Positions 12,897-14,214 of a stretch of DNA of 14,214 bases are shown piece after piece. Made by a program: the position numbers and the translations under genes. Every line of letters starts with the position of its first letter. The stretch's first letter is position 1. A model generated the notes under the pieces. That model was not told the DNA's origin. It saw nothing but the letters and a program-made list of their open reading frames with translations, and made no database searches. The stretch comes from Eubacteriales bacterium (GTDB taxonomy: Bacteria; Bacillota; Clostridia; Oscillospirales; Oscillospiraceae): the NCBI GenBank assembly GCA_030528965.1, contig JAUMXS010000026.1:1-14214 (forward strand), read 5' to 3'.

Positions 12897-14198
12897 TCAA
12901 AGGGCACCGATTCGTCCCAGGTCGGTCAGATTTCCTTCCTCATCAAAAGGAAGGTCCATCAGGTCCGTTTCCTGCTGCAAATACGGATGATCCCGGATTT
13001 GTGAAAGATAATGGTGGGACAAATAAATCTGTCCGATTTCCATCGAATTGGAGATCCGCACCAGGCGGGGTCCTTCCGGACCGACACCCGTGCAGGTACG
13101 CAAGCAGACCTGAATGGCTTCCCGGTCATTCCGAAGGACCATGGGAATACGCACATTCTCAATGACCGTCGAGGTGATAACATTGGGATAGGTCTGTTCA
13201 AAATCCATCTTCTCAAAGAACCGCCGGGTGGTCGCATGTGCCATACCGCAGCCGGTTCCGTTGTGATGGCTTTCATCGCTCAGATCCAGCACAGCCACGC
13301 GCTGGGATTTTAATCCGCCGGACGCATAGGGCGTTACAAAGGTGCCGGTAATATTGGAATCCATCCCGCCGCCGGAAAAGTTTTTCCCGATGGTATCCAC
13401 GACCAGAACGTCGCATTCCGGGACATGGATCCCGGGCAGGAGCGCCATGGCCTTTTTCAGCAGTTTCGGTTCCTCTTCCGGGATCTCCTCCCGATGGAGG
13501 ACCGCCACTTCCGCGGTGTGGTCAAAGGCATTTTCCAGAACGCCGACTCCGAAAAGCACCGGCGCGCCGTGAAGCACGGTTTCACCAAACAGGCGAATAT
13601 TCTTTGCCATGTTCTGGAAGCCCTCTTTATGGCAGTAATCCGCGCCGATCTGTTTGCCAAGACCGACAGCCATCATTTTCATCAGGCCGCTTTCACAGTC
13701 ACCGCGAAAACAGGTGTGCGGCTTTATGCGGTTGCACACAATGATTCCATCCGCCTCGGCCGCATCACGACTGATGCAGACTTGAACACCTTCCGCATTT
13801 CGTCCCACGGGAACGACGTCCATATTGGAAAGGATGGGGCAGCCCACGGATTCTTCCGTGATCCCCAAGCCCGTCAGGATCGTCCGCTGCCCCTCCGAGG
13901 TGGCTCCGCCATGGCTTCCCATGGCCGCTGCCAGAAAAGGTTCCGCTTCGCAGGAGCGGACATATTCGACCAGCGTTTTAAGAATCAGCGGGATATTGGA
14001 GATTCCTCTGCTTCCGGCCGTGATGGCGATCCGCATACCGGGCCGGATCAAAGTGCCGACTTCCTTTTCGGCCAGCTTGCTCAGGATGACTGCGGGCAGC
14101 TCGTCCCGTGGAATATGCTCATCGGGAAAATGCTGGCGGACGCGGACGACCTTTGGGACAGGCACATCCGCCAGCAATCCGCTAACCACGCTCTTCAT
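12897..14198 (-). CDS. LarA-superfamily (DUF2088) protein, putative nickel-dependent 2-hydroxyacid racemase/epimerase
   Basis: This 433-residue cytoplasmic protein with the LarA N-terminal domain is close to the length of lactate racemase LarA (about 424). LarA uses a nickel-pincer nucleotide bound to a lysine. Here MGSHGG gives His96, RIKPH gives His161, GLMKMMAVGLGK gives Lys174, and ADYCHK gives His190. The spacings resemble His108, His174, Lys184 and His200 of Lactiplantibacillus plantarum LarA: 65 versus 66, 13 versus 10, and 16 versus 16. The C-terminal half contains VVDTIGKNFSGGGMD (262-276) and TGCGMAHATTRRFFE (315-329), as in divergent LarA homologues. A racemase or epimerase acting on an imported hydroxy acid is inference, and lactate itself is not implied. 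ATG 14196-14198 directly follows an in-frame GTG (14199-14201), which is preceded by TGA, perhaps the end of an upstream gene. No clear ribosome-binding site is visible. It is the first gene of the cluster in this window. Confidence 0.85.
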   Translation of the reverse strand: MKSVVSGLLADVPVPKVVRVRQHFPDEHIPRDELPAVILSKLAEKEVGTLIRPGMRIAITAGSRGISNIPLILKTLVEYVRSCEAEPFLAAAMGSHGGATSEGQRTILTGLGITEESVGCPILSNMDVVPVGRNAEGVQVCISRDAAEADGIIVCNRIKPHTCFRGDCESGLMKMMAVGLGKQIGADYCHKEGFQNMAKNIRLFGETVLHGAPVLFGVGVLENAFDHTAEVAVLHREEIPEEEPKLLKKAMALLPGIHVPECDVLVVDTIGKNFSGGGMDSNITGTFVTPYASGGLKSQRVAVLDLSDESHHNGTGCGMAHATTRRFFEKMDFEQTYPNVITSTVIENVRIPMVLRNDREAIQVCLRTCTGVGPEGPRLVRISNSMEIGQIYLSHHYLSQIRDHPYLQQETDLMDLPFDEEGNLTDLGRIGAL

Positions 14199-14214
14199 CA
14201 CTCAGCGTACCATG

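Noticed and set aside
11817..13004. 395-codon plus-strand frame
   Set aside because: It is antisense to tctC and spans two genes. There is no plausible start site or family match.
14202..14214. Upstream minus-strand gene ending in TGA at 14202-14204
   Set aside because: A stop directly before the GTG/ATG of the LarA-like gene hints at a coupled upstream gene, but only about 13 bases are visible, so no feature can be supported.

Overview
The window looks like chromosomal DNA from a Gram-positive anaerobe of the Clostridia (Oscillospirales-like). Reasons: strong AGGAGG-type Shine-Dalgarno sites, a surface-layer protein with SLH domains, a lipobox on the transporter binding protein, moderately high GC in genes with an AT-rich intergenic spacer, and the recX-rimO-pgsA housekeeping order. 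The taxonomic placement is inference. I see no mobile element, CRISPR array, tRNA or rRNA.

Region 1 (1-2240, plus strand) holds the 3' end of recX, then rimO (ribosomal protein S12 methylthiotransferase), then pgsA (phosphatidylglycerophosphate synthase). The genes are tightly coupled: a 1-base gap and then a 4-base overlap. A perfect intrinsic terminator and a second hairpin close the unit.

Region 2 (2251-5114, minus strand) is a single-gene unit. It encodes a large secreted SLH-domain protein, probably an abundant cell-surface protein. It has its own sigma-A-type promoter, a structured leader of about 150 nt, a strong ribosome-binding site and its own terminator. The promoter spacer contains a perfect 14-bp palindrome.

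Region 3 (5374 to the right edge, minus strand) is an eight-gene cluster. In transcription order it reads: LarA-superfamily (DUF2088) protein, tctC, tctB, tctA (tripartite tricarboxylate transporter), 2-hydroxy-3-oxopropionate reductase, AEC-family carrier, glycerate 2-kinase, DUF362 protein. The reductase and kinase define a tartronate semialdehyde -> D-glycerate -> 2-phosphoglycerate route. The transporter, the carrier and the putative nickel-pincer racemase or epimerase suggest that a small hydroxy acid is imported, stereo-adjusted and sent to glycolysis. The substrate cannot be read from sequence.

Two hairpins sit inside the cluster: a terminator-like one after tctC and a very strong one after the reductase. 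They probably grade or gate expression of the downstream genes. The most interesting observation is that the first and last proteins of the cluster (LarA-like and DUF362) appear by eye to share a common N-terminal fold with matching spacing of the catalytic His/Lys positions.
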